A stretch of DNA of 64,000 bases from CAWCJL01 sp963795775 (GTDB lineage: Bacteria; Acidobacteriota; Terriglobia; Terriglobales; Acidobacteriaceae): positions 248,001-312,000 of the forward strand of contig CAWCJL010000003.1 of NCBI GenBank assembly GCA_963795775.1. The letters are read 5' to 3'. The position numbers and the translations under genes were made by a program. This document shows, piece by piece, positions 25,327-34,737 of this stretch. The first letter of the stretch is position 1. Every line of letters starts with the position of its first letter. A model generated the notes under the pieces. The model saw nothing but the letters and a program-made list of their open reading frames with translations, was not told the DNA's origin and searched no databases.

Positions 25327-27532
25327 GCACCGGCTCGCTCGTGTATCCGTAGCCGTACGTGTACGGACCCGAGTAGTTGTAGTAGCTCTCCTTCCGGAGA
25401 TCGACATCGTTGACCACCGCACCCAGCAGGTGCGCATTCACCCGGCGGAGCAGTTCGCGGGTGCGCAGCAGCGCTTTCTTGCGGGTCACGCCCGCGCGCA
25501 CCACCAGCAGTACCGAGTCGGCGCGCGCCGCCGGCGCCAGCGAATCCGAAACCGCCAGGATCGGCGCCGTATCGATGATCACGCGGTCGTACTCCCCGGC
25601 CCACTGCCGCATGATCTCCGCCATGCGGTGCGAAGCCAGCAGTTCCGCCGGATTGGGCGGCACCGCGCCCGCCGGAAGATAGGTCAACTCAGGCAGCTCC
25701 GGCAGCGGGTGGAGATACACCGACTCATCGCTTTGACGGCTGAGCAGGTTGGTCAGCCCCTGCGGCGGACGATCCATGCCAAACAGCAGGTGCAGCGTGC
25801 TCCGGCGCAGATCGGCGTCCACGATCAGCACCCGCTCGCCGCGCTGCGCCAGCATGACGGCGATATTCGCGGACAAGGTGGACTTGCCCTCGGACATGAA
25901 CGCGCTCGTGACCACGATGGTGCGCAGCGGATTGTCGATAGCGCTCAGCAGGATGGAGCTGCGCAGAGCGCGATACGCTTCGGCCGCGGGCGAACCCGGC
26001 GCCGTCAAGGAAATAAGCCGCTGCCGTTCCGGCACTTCCGCACCCTCCCCGGTCTTGGACCTGGCCGCCATCTGGAAATGCGGAATGGCGCCGATCGACA
26101 GCAGACCGGAGAAGCTCTCCACATCATCCGTAGTGCGCAGCGTGTCATCCATCGAGTCGAGGATGAAGGCGATGATCAGCCCCAGCATCAGACCCAACGC
26201 CGCCGATACCGTCACGTTCATGCGCGTGTTCGGCGTCACCGGCCCGAGCGGCAGCATGGCTTCATCAATCACTGTGACCGAGGCAGTGTTCAGCCCGGAA
26301 GCCAGCTTCGATTCCTTCAGCTTGAGCTGTAACTGGTCGTAAAGCTGCCGGCTCGACTCCGCGTCCTGCCGGAGCAGCGCGTACTGCGCCGCGCTCTGGT
26401 TGAGCTGGTAGGCACTCTGCATCTCGGTGTTGAGCTGCCCTTGCAGAAGCTGGAGCGTCTTGCCCGCGGTATCGTACTGATCGCGAATGCGCCGCTGCAC
26501 ATTTTTCATCTCGGCATCTACCTGCGTCTGCAGGGCGGCAATTTGCGATTTCAGCTCCCGCACGCGGGGATAGCCGATGCCGAATTTTGTGCTGAGCAGG
26601 TCATACTGCGCCTGTAATTGCAGCAGTTCTCCTCGCAGCGCTCCCAGCGTCGGACTGGGCACGGCGCTGGCGATCAGGTCCGGATCGTTCGACGCGATGA
26701 TGCGAAGCTGCGCCTCGCGCATGATGCGCTCGGCTTGCGCAGTGGCGATCTGTCCGTTCTCTGTCCGCAGCCGGTCCACTACGAGGCTATCGGTCTGCGG
26801 CCCCCCGATGATGTTGTGCTCTCTCTGATACTGTGCCAGGCGGTTCTGGGCCTGGTCAGCCTGCTTGCGCAGGTCTTCCATCTCCGTCGAAAGCCAGTCG
26901 GTGACCCGGCCGGTGCCCTGCATGTGATCTTCAAGATTGCGATCCAGGTACACGTCGACGATCGCGTTGGCCATATCCCGCGCCACCTCGGGATTCGGAT
27001 CGCGGTAGGTGATGGACACGATGTCTGTGCCGGGCACCTGGCCGATTTGCAGCGATCCACGCACTCCGCCGATCATGCCTTCGACCACCGGCGCGGGAAA
27101 CGCGTTCATCCCTGCGTTGGCGGGAAGATTATCGAAGGCGTGGGGAAACGGCCCCTTGTGCTCCTGCGCCAGGCGCTTGATCGTCCCGAAGACCACGATG
27201 TTGCTCTGCATGCGGGCGATTTCGGTGGGCAGCCGCACGTCTTCGGAGGACAGGCTCTGCTCGATCAGATCGCTCAGGCCCATGTTGGTCGAAGATGGGT
27301 TCAGATCGACCATCGCCGTGCCCTCGTAGAGACGGACCCGGGTGGACGAATAAATGATTCCCATGCCTGTGAACAGGGCTACCAGCGCGAGGATGATCCA
27401 CTTGCGCTTGTAGATAATGCGCCACATGTCCGACAACGACAGGCCATCGCCCGCCGGACGGCCCGCCAGCGGTGAGTCAGCCTCGTTGCTCAAAGGCGGC
27501 GCGTACTGCAAACCGTCAGACATGTCCGGCAC
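25307..27532 (-). CDS. Wzc-like polysaccharide co-polymerase with tyrosine autokinase (BY-kinase) domain
   Basis: 741 aa. A Wzz domain begins at about 33 with the first membrane helix (WIILALVALFTGMGII); long coiled coils span about 205-405; the PCP motif VTPNTRMN and second helix lie near 430-455. The C-terminal kinase has PGSPAAEAYRALRSS, a Walker A in SAFMSEGKST, Walker A' VLIVDADLRRS and Walker B VIIDTAP. The tail is a tyrosine cluster (ESYYNYSGPYTYGYGY), the autophosphorylation region of BY-kinases. It controls chain length and export together with the Wza-like protein next to it. The start is GTG 27532 with AGGGA 7 nt upstream. Confidence 0.93.
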   Translation of the reverse strand: MPDMSDGLQYAPPLSNEADSPLAGRPAGDGLSLSDMWRIIYKRKWIILALVALFTGMGIIYSSTRVRLYEGTAMVDLNPSSTNMGLSDLIEQSLSSEDVRLPTEIARMQSNIVVFGTIKRLAQEHKGPFPHAFDNLPANAGMNAFPAPVVEGMIGGVRGSLQIGQVPGTDIVSITYRDPNPEVARDMANAIVDVYLDRNLEDHMQGTGRVTDWLSTEMEDLRKQADQAQNRLAQYQREHNIIGGPQTDSLVVDRLRTENGQIATAQAERIMREAQLRIIASNDPDLIASAVPSPTLGALRGELLQLQAQYDLLSTKFGIGYPRVRELKSQIAALQTQVDAEMKNVQRRIRDQYDTAGKTLQLLQGQLNTEMQSAYQLNQSAAQYALLRQDAESSRQLYDQLQLKLKESKLASGLNTASVTVIDEAMLPLGPVTPNTRMNVTVSAALGLMLGLIIAFILDSMDDTLRTTDDVESFSGLLSIGAIPHFQMAARSKTGEGAEVPERQRLISLTAPGSPAAEAYRALRSSILLSAIDNPLRTIVVTSAFMSEGKSTLSANIAVMLAQRGERVLIVDADLRRSTLHLLFGMDRPPQGLTNLLSRQSDESVYLHPLPELPELTYLPAGAVPPNPAELLASHRMAEIMRQWAGEYDRVIIDTAPILAVSDSLAPAARADSVLLVVRAGVTRKKALLRTRELLRRVNAHLLGAVVNDVDLRKESYYNYSGPYTYGYGYTSEPVHEEAKR

Positions 27533-27821
27533 ACCACGTTCCCTGATTGCGCTCTCCCATGGAGAGGAATGATTCCCTGTTCTGCCCGGCAGGCGTCATC
27601 GTTGCCGCCGGGTCCCGGGCTGGTTCCTCATCCCAGAGGAACCGATCCTGGTGCGGCCTGCCCATCCCACGCACGTGGGATAAAGAACGGTGCCTGTGAC
27701 AAATTCGCAAACTTCTCCAGGCGCCCGATGCACAGCCACAATGTTCCCGATAGTACCTTACCCGCGGTTCGGCTCCAAACCAGCTTCCTTGGGGGCACCT
27801 GGTTGACAAAGGCCAAGACCG

Positions 27822-28643
27822 TTAAACCCGTCCGCCGCGCCTAAGTTCTTCTGTCTTCACCACGATCATGTATTCGTAGATGGACTGGAGCGCCGCATAG
27901 GTCATGCCCGCGTGGCCATCGAGAAAGGCCCGCCGGACGATCATCATGTACAACCATTTTAGAATGGGGCGCCCGGGCAGGCGATAGAAAAGCGCCTTCT
28001 GGTGCAGCCGCCGCTGATGAAAGTCGCGGCCCCACAAGGCCGTCCGCACGGAAGGCTGCTGCAGCGTCGCGCGCCCGGCGATCAGTTGCGCCTCCATCGT
28101 CGAGTACACATCGTGCTTCCGGAACCACCACGCCATCCCCTTGGAGAAGGGGAAATGGTCCAGCGGGGCTTTGAGATCGCCCACGGGCCCGTCTACCTCC
28201 AGTACTTCATTGATCGCGCGGGTGTAGCGGGCATGCTCCGGCCGCACCAGCCGGATGTAGAACGGAGAAATCTGGGCATGGCGCAGCCATCTTCCCCAGA
28301 GGAAATCCCGTCGGCGCACGCGGTATGCCAGCACGCCGGTGTCCCCCGTCATGGTGCGCGCCAGCATCTCCTGGGCCAGCTCCGGCGTAGGCCGTTCGTC
28401 GGCATCCAGCAGAAACACCCAGGGATGCCGGAACGGGCACTCCCGCAGCGCGGCATTGCGCTGCGTCGCGTAATCGTCAAACGTGCGCTGCCGCACGTGT
28501 GCCCCGGCTGCGCGCGCTATCTCGACCGTCCCGTCCGTGCTGTCCGAATCGAGGACATGAATGTCGTCCGACCACGCCACGGAAGCCAGGCACCCGGGCA
28601 GGTCTTGCGCTTCGTTCCGCGTCAGAATCAGGACCGAAACCAT
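27822..28643 (-). CDS. Glycosyltransferase family 2, WaaE/KdtX-like
   Basis: 273 aa GT-A enzyme. VSVLILTRNEAQDLPGCL, VLDSDSTDGTVEIA and the metal-binding LLDADERPTPEL are GT2 hallmarks; the FDDYATQRNAAL segment and the length fit the WaaE-like group acting in LPS core or exopolysaccharide synthesis. The start is ATG 28643, overlapping the preceding glycosyltransferase by 16 nt. A 178-nt gap and then the BY-kinase operon promoter region (27533-27821) follow. Confidence 0.85.
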   Translation of the reverse strand: MVSVLILTRNEAQDLPGCLASVAWSDDIHVLDSDSTDGTVEIARAAGAHVRQRTFDDYATQRNAALRECPFRHPWVFLLDADERPTPELAQEMLARTMTGDTGVLAYRVRRRDFLWGRWLRHAQISPFYIRLVRPEHARYTRAINEVLEVDGPVGDLKAPLDHFPFSKGMAWWFRKHDVYSTMEAQLIAGRATLQQPSVRTALWGRDFHQRRLHQKALFYRLPGRPILKWLYMMIVRRAFLDGHAGMTYAALQSIYEYMIVVKTEELRRGGRV

Positions 28644-29946
28644 GGCCCTCGTTGCTCTTCCACCGCTTTCGCTCCTATTCGGCCCACCCCCGGCACACAG
28701 CTTCGCAGTGCGGACCACAGCCCGTCCACGTCCTGCTCAAAGCTCCAATAGTCGATAATGCGCCGGCTTTCCCGGCCCATGGCCTGCGCCCGCTCCGGAC
28801 GTTCCAGCACGCGCCGGAGCGCGCCCGCGAGCGCCTCAACATCGCCCACCGGGAAGACAAAGCCATTCTCCCCATCCCGCACCAGGTCCTCCTGGCAGCC
28901 CACCGCATCGGAGACGACCACGGCGCGCCCGGCGTTCATGGCCTCGTTCACCACCAGTCCCCAGGGCTCGTCCACCGATGGCAAGACAAAGACGTCGCAG
29001 AGGTCGAAAAAGCGCGGCAGCTCCGTTTGATTGCGGAATCCCAGAAAGCGTATGTCCGATGACCGCGCGTCCGGATGCGTCGCCGCTTCTCCTTCCAGGC
29101 GTGCCCGGGCTTCCCCGTCTCCCACGATCAGCAGGTAGGGCCGCGCGCTCTCCTCCGCTGCCTCGCCCAGCAGGCGCACCGCCGCGATCAGGTCACCGCA
29201 GCGCTTCCGTTCCTGCAGCTTCGAGGCGAACAGCACCACCGGCCTGCCCGGCGTGAGTTGAAGCTGCTCCCGCAGCGCGCCGCGAGCTGCTTCCGCGTCC
29301 TTTGCCCGCTGCTGAAAAAATGCATTATCGACCGCATAGGGCATGGGGAACAGGGGAAAATCCGTACCCAGGTAGTGACGCCAGTACCGTGCGTTGGCCG
29401 TGCCGATGGGCAGGGCCGCCCGCACATGCCGGCGCAGAAAGGCGAAGAAGCCCGTCTTGGCAAGCAGTCGCGTGTTGCCGCGCGGCCGGTCGGCCAGCGT
29501 GGATTCGGCGCGCAACAACACCGGAATCCGCAACACGCTGGCACTCAGAATCGCACGAAGCTGGGTCGCGGTGTGGTACCCATGCACCCAAACCGCGTCG
29601 AAGCCGCCCTGCTCCATATGCCGCGCGATGCCGGTATTCCAGGGCCGTGCGAATCCCGGCCCACGCTGTCCACATCCGCGCCACGCCGGGGCAGAAACAC
29701 CGAGCGGTAGCCCTCGAGCAGCGGCACGTCCCACGCAATATCTACCCCGAAGCCCTCATCGCGGTATCCGCGGACAGAGTGGTCGCTCCCGAAGAACACC
29801 GTGAGGTCGATGCCCGGCTCGGCCGCGATCCGGCGGAGGAGCGGTGCCTGGTACTGGATGGGATGGCTGACGAAATACGCGAGCCGGACCAGCCTCCCGA
29901 CTGCTTTCTCGCGTGCTGCCTGCTCTCCTGTCATGCCTCCCGGCAC
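28628..29946 (-). pseudogene. Glycosyltransferase family 4, with a one-base frameshift
   Basis: From GTG 29946 (GGAGG 6 nt upstream) the N-terminal domain reads YFVSHPIQYQAPLLRRIA, VFFGSDHSVRGYRDEGFG, then VPLLEGYRSVFLPRRG, and goes out of frame near 29660. The second frame continues the same protein: DAVWVHGYHTATQLRAIL, RPVVLFASKLQERKR, and the donor site PSVDEPWGLVVNEAMNAGRAV down to stop 28628. One extra G in the GTGGGCC at about 29659-29664 would restore a single 438-residue enzyme. GT4-type enzymes of this kind build exopolysaccharide repeat units. Either the gene is inactivated or the base was lost in sequencing. Confidence 0.8.
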
Positions 29947-30138
29947 ACGCGGCCTCCGTCAACCTAACGATCCTAGCATCGGGTACACAGGTGATTTCCC
30001 TCGCGGTAACACGCTCGAGAGGTACGCTCCACATCAAGGACTTTGAACCCGGCCGGAGACGGCTCTTCCAGATTTCACACCAGGGTGGGGCGGCCCCGTA
30101 CGAGCAATTTGGCTTCTCAATGGTTAGAATTGAGCACG

Positions 30139-30759
30139 ATGACAACGCTGCCCAACCTCCCCGGAGCGCAGGGATCAGGACCAAATCTCGCGCCGTCGGA
30201 TCCGCCGCTCAATTGGACGCGTATCGGGCTGCGTATCCTGCTTGCCGTCGTGATCGCCTGTTTGGTGATCGCAGCCTTCGTCTACTTCGGCCGGAGCCGT
30301 CCCACAGCCCAGGGAGAAGTAGCGCGCATCTCGGTTTTTCCTGTCCACACCACCATCCGCGGGGGGATTGCGGGCGCACCGGGCATGGCCGGGCAGGATG
30401 AGAATTATGACCAGCTCCTGGTATTCACCATCGTGCGGGTGCATAACCTCACCAAGGAGCCGCTGAACATCTACGACATGGTAGGCGTAGTGACCTTTCC
30501 CGATGGCGACTCCCGGCGCAGCCTGGCAGCCAGCGACTCCGACTTCAATCGCGTCTTCGCCGCTTATCCGCAACTGGCGCCGTTACGGATGGATCCGTTG
30601 CGCCGTCATGCCACCATCGCTCCGGGCGAATCCACGGACGGGCTGCTGATCTTCAACTATCCCTTCGGTCGCCAGCAGTGGGACACGCGCAAAGCGTTCA
30701 CCGTTACGGTCTCCTTCGCCAACGCGCGGGAACTCATCCTGCGCGCGCCCCAAGGCTAG
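30139..30759 (+). CDS. Conserved hypothetical membrane-anchored protein
   Basis: 206 aa. A short cytoplasmic Pro-rich N-terminus, one membrane helix (about 27-50, ILLAVVIACLVIAAFVYF), then an extracytoplasmic beta-rich domain (YDQLLVFTIVRVHNLTKEPL, MVGVVTFPDGDSRRSLAAS) resembling the DUF4352/FixH-like immunoglobulin-type folds only loosely. I do not assign a function. The start chosen is ATG 30139, since the earlier in-frame ATG at 30043 would add 32 residues that overlap the divergent promoter region. Confidence 0.65.
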   Translation: MTTLPNLPGAQGSGPNLAPSDPPLNWTRIGLRILLAVVIACLVIAAFVYFGRSRPTAQGEVARISVFPVHTTIRGGIAGAPGMAGQDENYDQLLVFTIVRVHNLTKEPLNIYDMVGVVTFPDGDSRRSLAASDSDFNRVFAAYPQLAPLRMDPLRRHATIAPGESTDGLLIFNYPFGRQQWDTRKAFTVTVSFANARELILRAPQG

Positions 30760-30794
30760 TTCGGGGCTTTAATCTCCAGAGCCGCCGGGCCGCC

Positions 30795-33361
30795 TCAGCG
30801 GAGCCCTGCCAGGTAGCCGAAAATCTGCCCCTTCTGGATATTCAGCACCACCAATTGGCATTGCTGTCCGGTCGGCCATTCGGCCACCAGCAATGGCTCG
30901 TTCACGCGCCCGCGCTTCTCCACATGGCTCTTGCCTTCGACGACCACCAGCGTGTAGGTCCCGTGCTTTTCATCCGGCTTTCTGACTTCCAGGCCCAGGT
31001 TGGGGAGCGGCGTGGTCTCCTTGCCCTCGTGCACGTGAAACTCCTCCAGCCGACGCCCGCTGCTCTTGGACAGCGCCGCGACCTCCGCTGCATTCTCCTG
31101 CACCGGATCGCGAAAGCCGGCGCGCGGAGCAAACACCGGAAGCGGCCCAGCGCCGCGGCTCGCGGGCACGGGCGCCGGTTCCGGGGTTCCATCCGTGCGC
31201 GGTGGGGCGTGCACCGTGCCAAGCCGCGGCGCGGTCAGGTCCGGTTCGGCGGGGTGCGTTCCGTCGATCGTCCTGGGCAGGGTGGGGACAGTATTACCTG
31301 GCTGGCTGCCCGGCTGCCCGGCAGGGGTCGCGCTCGATCCGGCGGTTGATCCTGGTGAGAAGAAGTGCAGGTACTTGTGCTGGCCCGCCGGGGCCGGTGC
31401 TGGCGCGAAGAAGTGCAAATAGCTGTGTTGCGCTCCGGCGGCCGGCGCTGCGGGCTGTGGCGAATGGCCGCCGTTTTTCTGCGTGGCCTCGGCCGCATCG
31501 GCTGCCTGCTGGCGCTCTGCCAGGTCGTTGGCCTTCTGGTCCAGGTCCCCCGGGGCCACGCCCACCCGCGCACCCAGCAACTCGCCAGTGGCTTTCAATT
31601 CCACCGAGGTGGCGCGGAGGTCTTCCGTGAGCCTGTCATTCTGCTGCATCAGTGCGCGGATCGAGCTTTCCTGCCAAATCAACTGGTCCCGCAGCGTCAT
31701 GTTCCAGTACACGGACGCCAGCGTGATCAGGATCGCGGCTACCGGCAGGCCGGCCGTAACCCAGCGCGGTGCGCCTCCCGCGTGTTCGTGTTGGCTCTGC
31801 GCCAGACGTCGCAGGTGGCCGCGTATGGAAGAAGCGGTTTCCGGCGGGGGCACAGGCGCGGGTGGGGATACCGGCACAGGTATAGCCGCTGGAGCGTCGC
31901 GTTCTTCCGCTGCGGGAGGCGGCGGCGATGGCGGCCCGCCATGCGGTGGGATCTGCCCCGGCGGTATGCCGCGATGCAGCGGCCGCTGCGGAGGAGCTTG
32001 CCGGGCGCGCGGATCTACGGGAATCTGCCCTCCCGGCTGCCTGCCGTGATGCCCTTCTGGCTGCCCCGCTTGAGCGAGTGGCTGCCTGCGACCAGGCTGT
32101 GCCGGGGGCAAATGTCCGGGACCCGGTTGTGCGCTTTGCCTGGATGTGCGCTGCCTGGATGTGCGCTGCCCGGCTGCGGCCGCACTCCGAAGCCCGCACG
32201 CCTTTCCGGGGCAGGCTCATGGGGCTGCTTTGCCTGAGCGGATGCCAATCTGCCCGGCTCAAGTCTCCTCTCTGGCTCGGGCGCCCTGTCCTGTTCCAGC
32301 CTGCTCGGCCCGTGCGCCCGGCTTGGTTCTGCTACCCGGTTTCTGGGTTCGGGCGAGAGCCGGTCCGGCTCCACAGGAACGCCGCCGGGACCTCTGCGCG
32401 GCGACTCTGACATCTCTTGTGATCTGGCCTGCTGCGGAGCGACATGCGCGCCGCCGGGCGGGGTTGGCGCGGCCTGCGGCCGCATCTGAGGCGGGGCAGA
32501 AGGCGGTCCCGCTTTGGCTGGGCCACCCTGCTCTGGAGTTGCCTGAGGTGGCCTGAGTGGCGGCTGCGCTGTCTCCCCGGAGGAAACTCCGCGTCGCGGC
32601 TGCCATTCTCGCGAAAAGGTCTGGGTAGTGCCGGAGTTCGGCGGAACCGGTCTCTGCTGCCAACGCGAGGTCCGCTCACCCGGCTGCGCCGCCAACTCCT
32701 GCCAGCGTGGAACGCCCACCTGCTGCGATGGCCTCGGCTCTCGTGGTCTGGTTCCTTGCGCTTCCGGTTGCTGCGGCCCGGGCTGCGGCTCCCGCTGCTG
32801 CGGCCTCGAGTCTTGCGGCACGGGATCTCGCGGTAACTGCCCGGCCGGCTGTGCCGCCGATTGCTGCGCTTGTGGTTGGACGCCCGGAGGCCCCTCCAGC
32901 GGCACCGTCCCACCCGCGCGCCCATCCTCTTCCGCCAGCTTTGCCGGCGCAGGCTGCGGCGTCCGCGGCCACTTCGTTCCCGGACGCGACGGAGCTGTGC
33001 CCAAAACCTCCGTGGCCGGATTCGAAGCGTCCGGCGTGGTCTCGTGCGCGGAGACAGCGCGTGGCCCCATCACCGTTCGAGGCCACTTCACCCCCGGACG
33101 AGGCGAGCCAATACCGGTCGTCTCACCGGCAGCGTGTTCCTCCCGCTGCCCTGATCCCGGTGGCACTTCAGCGACCCCCGCGCCAGCCGAACCGTTCGCT
33201 GACGCACCGTTCTCCGGCCGTCCTCCGTCGGCGTTCCCGGAGACGCCCGCCGCTTCGGCCCCCCGAGCAGCCCCGGCGGAGTCAACCCGCTCGCTGGCAG
33301 CCGGCTCCGCGTCACCGCTGGTTTCAATTTTGCCGGCGCGCTCCGCGCCTCTCTGCCACAT
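30795..33361 (-). pseudogene. Large Pro/Gln-rich membrane protein of unknown function, with one frameshift
   Basis: Two frames join at a run of five C (minus strand; G-run 32104-32108 on plus). From ATG 33361 about 415 residues rich in Pro, Gln, Arg and Ala contain two copies of a W-P-R-T motif (GVKWPRTVMGPRA, GTKWPRTPQPA); after the join come about 90 more Pro-rich residues, a membrane helix (WVTAGLPVAAILITLASVYW), a short coiled coil, a duplicated YLHFF motif (QHSYLHFFAP, QHKYLHFFSP) and a C-terminal domain of about 120 residues. One extra C restores a single 855-residue frame. The disordered cytoplasmic N-terminus and single membrane anchor recall scaffold-like proteins, but no function can be given. 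Confidence 0.55.
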
Positions 33362-33484
33362 AGAGCATCCCCATCCCGCTATTGCGTGCCGCTCTCAATC
33401 CGGCTCCGCAAGCTGCTGCCGGGGGCTTCGCCCCGGCCCGTTTGGTGAGCGATTCCCTTTCAGGTTACTCCCTCGCTTCGCCTC

Positions 33485-33499
33485 TACAATAGAGGGGTG
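33485..33499 (+). promoter_or_regulatory. -10 element TACAAT directly before the thiO start (possible leaderless mRNA)
   Basis: TACAAT (33485-33490) lies 6 nt before GTG 33497, the distance expected between a -10 box and the first transcribed base, so transcription may begin at the start codon. The box is part of a perfect 6-bp palindrome CCTCTA-CAA-TAGAGG. AGAGGGG abuts the start too closely for a normal ribosome site. No good -35 is visible. Confidence 0.35.
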
Positions 33500-34612
33500 A
33501 CAACCGTCGACGTCCTCATCGCCGGCGCCGGCATCATCGGCCTTTCCTGCGCGCTCGAACTGCGCGCTCGCGGCTGCCGTGTCACGGTGCTGGACCGCGA
33601 CCAGCCCATGCGCGGAGCCTCCTGGGCCGCCGCCGGCATGCTCGCCGCCCATGATCCCGAGAACCCCGCCGCACTTCTGCCGTTGGCCGAGCGCAGCTTA
33701 GCGCTCTATGGCGCCTACCTCGACCGCGTGCGTGCGTTGAGCGGGCATCCCGTTCCGCTGCGCACCACGACTGCTCTCCAGGCGATCGCACCACACGCCC
33801 CGGCCAGCCACGCCGGACGCCTGCTCTCGCCCGCCGATGCTCTCGCCTTGCTCCCCGGCCTGCGCACCGCGGGCACATATCGCTTTCTGGAGCTGGCGGA
33901 AGCCAGCCTCGATCCCCGCGATCTGTGCCACGCACTGCCTCTCGCCGCTGTCGCGGCCGGAGTTGTCCTTCACGCGGGTGTGGCGGTCGAAGAGGTCATC
34001 GCCGCCGAGGACGCCGTCGAAGTCCGTACCGCGGCCGGCTCCTTTTCCGCCGGCGCGTTTCTGAACTGCTGCGGTGCCTGGGCCTCGCAGCTCCAGCCTT
34101 CACAGCTTCAGGAGCCATCGCCGGAGGATCCCGATGCCGCGTCCGCGCAAACCGCTGTCGTGTTTCCCCGCAAGGGGCAGATGGCCGTCGTCGGCGTGGA
34201 CCCCGCGGCACTGCCCATCGTGCTGCGCTCCCCTGAGATCTACCTGGTGCCCCGCGGCGATGGCCGCGTTGTCGTAGGCGCGACGGTTGAGAACGCTGGA
34301 TTCGATACTGCCGTGCACAGCGAAACACTCCATGCTCTGCTGGCGCGTGCGGCATCGCTGTGGCCCCCGATTGCCGATGCGCCGATTCTCGACAGTTGGG
34401 CCGGCCTGCGTCCTGCGACTGAAGATGGCTTGCCGCTGCTCGGCCGCTTGCAGACGCCCCGCTGCTTTGTTGCCGGCGGGCATTTTCGCAACGGTATCCT
34501 GCTCGCGCCGGCCACCGCCGACGTGATGGCAGAGTGGATCACCGGACACGCGCCGGCCATCGACCTTGCCCCATTTTCGCCAGGACGCTTCACACCTGCG
34601 CGCGTCATGTGA
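33497..34612 (+). CDS. thiO: Glycine oxidase ThiO-like FAD-dependent oxidoreductase
   Basis: 371 aa DAO-family flavoprotein. The FAD motif IAGAGIIGLSCALELRARG, the GASWAAAGMLAA segment typical of ThiO, VVFPRKGQMAVV and the C-terminal SWAGLRPATEDGLPLLG and GHFRNGILLAPATA (second FAD region) are present. ThiO oxidises glycine to iminoglycine for the thiazole half of thiamine. No other thiamine genes are near, so the assignment depends on the motifs alone; another amino-acid oxidase of the family remains possible. Confidence 0.83.
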   Translation: MTTVDVLIAGAGIIGLSCALELRARGCRVTVLDRDQPMRGASWAAAGMLAAHDPENPAALLPLAERSLALYGAYLDRVRALSGHPVPLRTTTALQAIAPHAPASHAGRLLSPADALALLPGLRTAGTYRFLELAEASLDPRDLCHALPLAAVAAGVVLHAGVAVEEVIAAEDAVEVRTAAGSFSAGAFLNCCGAWASQLQPSQLQEPSPEDPDAASAQTAVVFPRKGQMAVVGVDPAALPIVLRSPEIYLVPRGDGRVVVGATVENAGFDTAVHSETLHALLARAASLWPPIADAPILDSWAGLRPATEDGLPLLGRLQTPRCFVAGGHFRNGILLAPATADVMAEWITGHAPAIDLAPFSPGRFTPARVM

Positions 34613-34737
34613 CAATCGCTTTCCCACTGCGCTATAACAACCTGTTTGGATCTATCCGCGCACGACCCCTGCTCCCCTGCGTCTGTCGTGCGTAGCATCT
34701 GATCTAGGTTCACCTCGAATCTCAAGGAGACGTGCAT

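Noticed and set aside
32015..32111. The Pro-rich gene as two independent overlapping genes
   Set aside because: The second frame would have to start at TTG inside a Pro-rich tract with no ribosome site; a one-base frameshift at the G-run is simpler.
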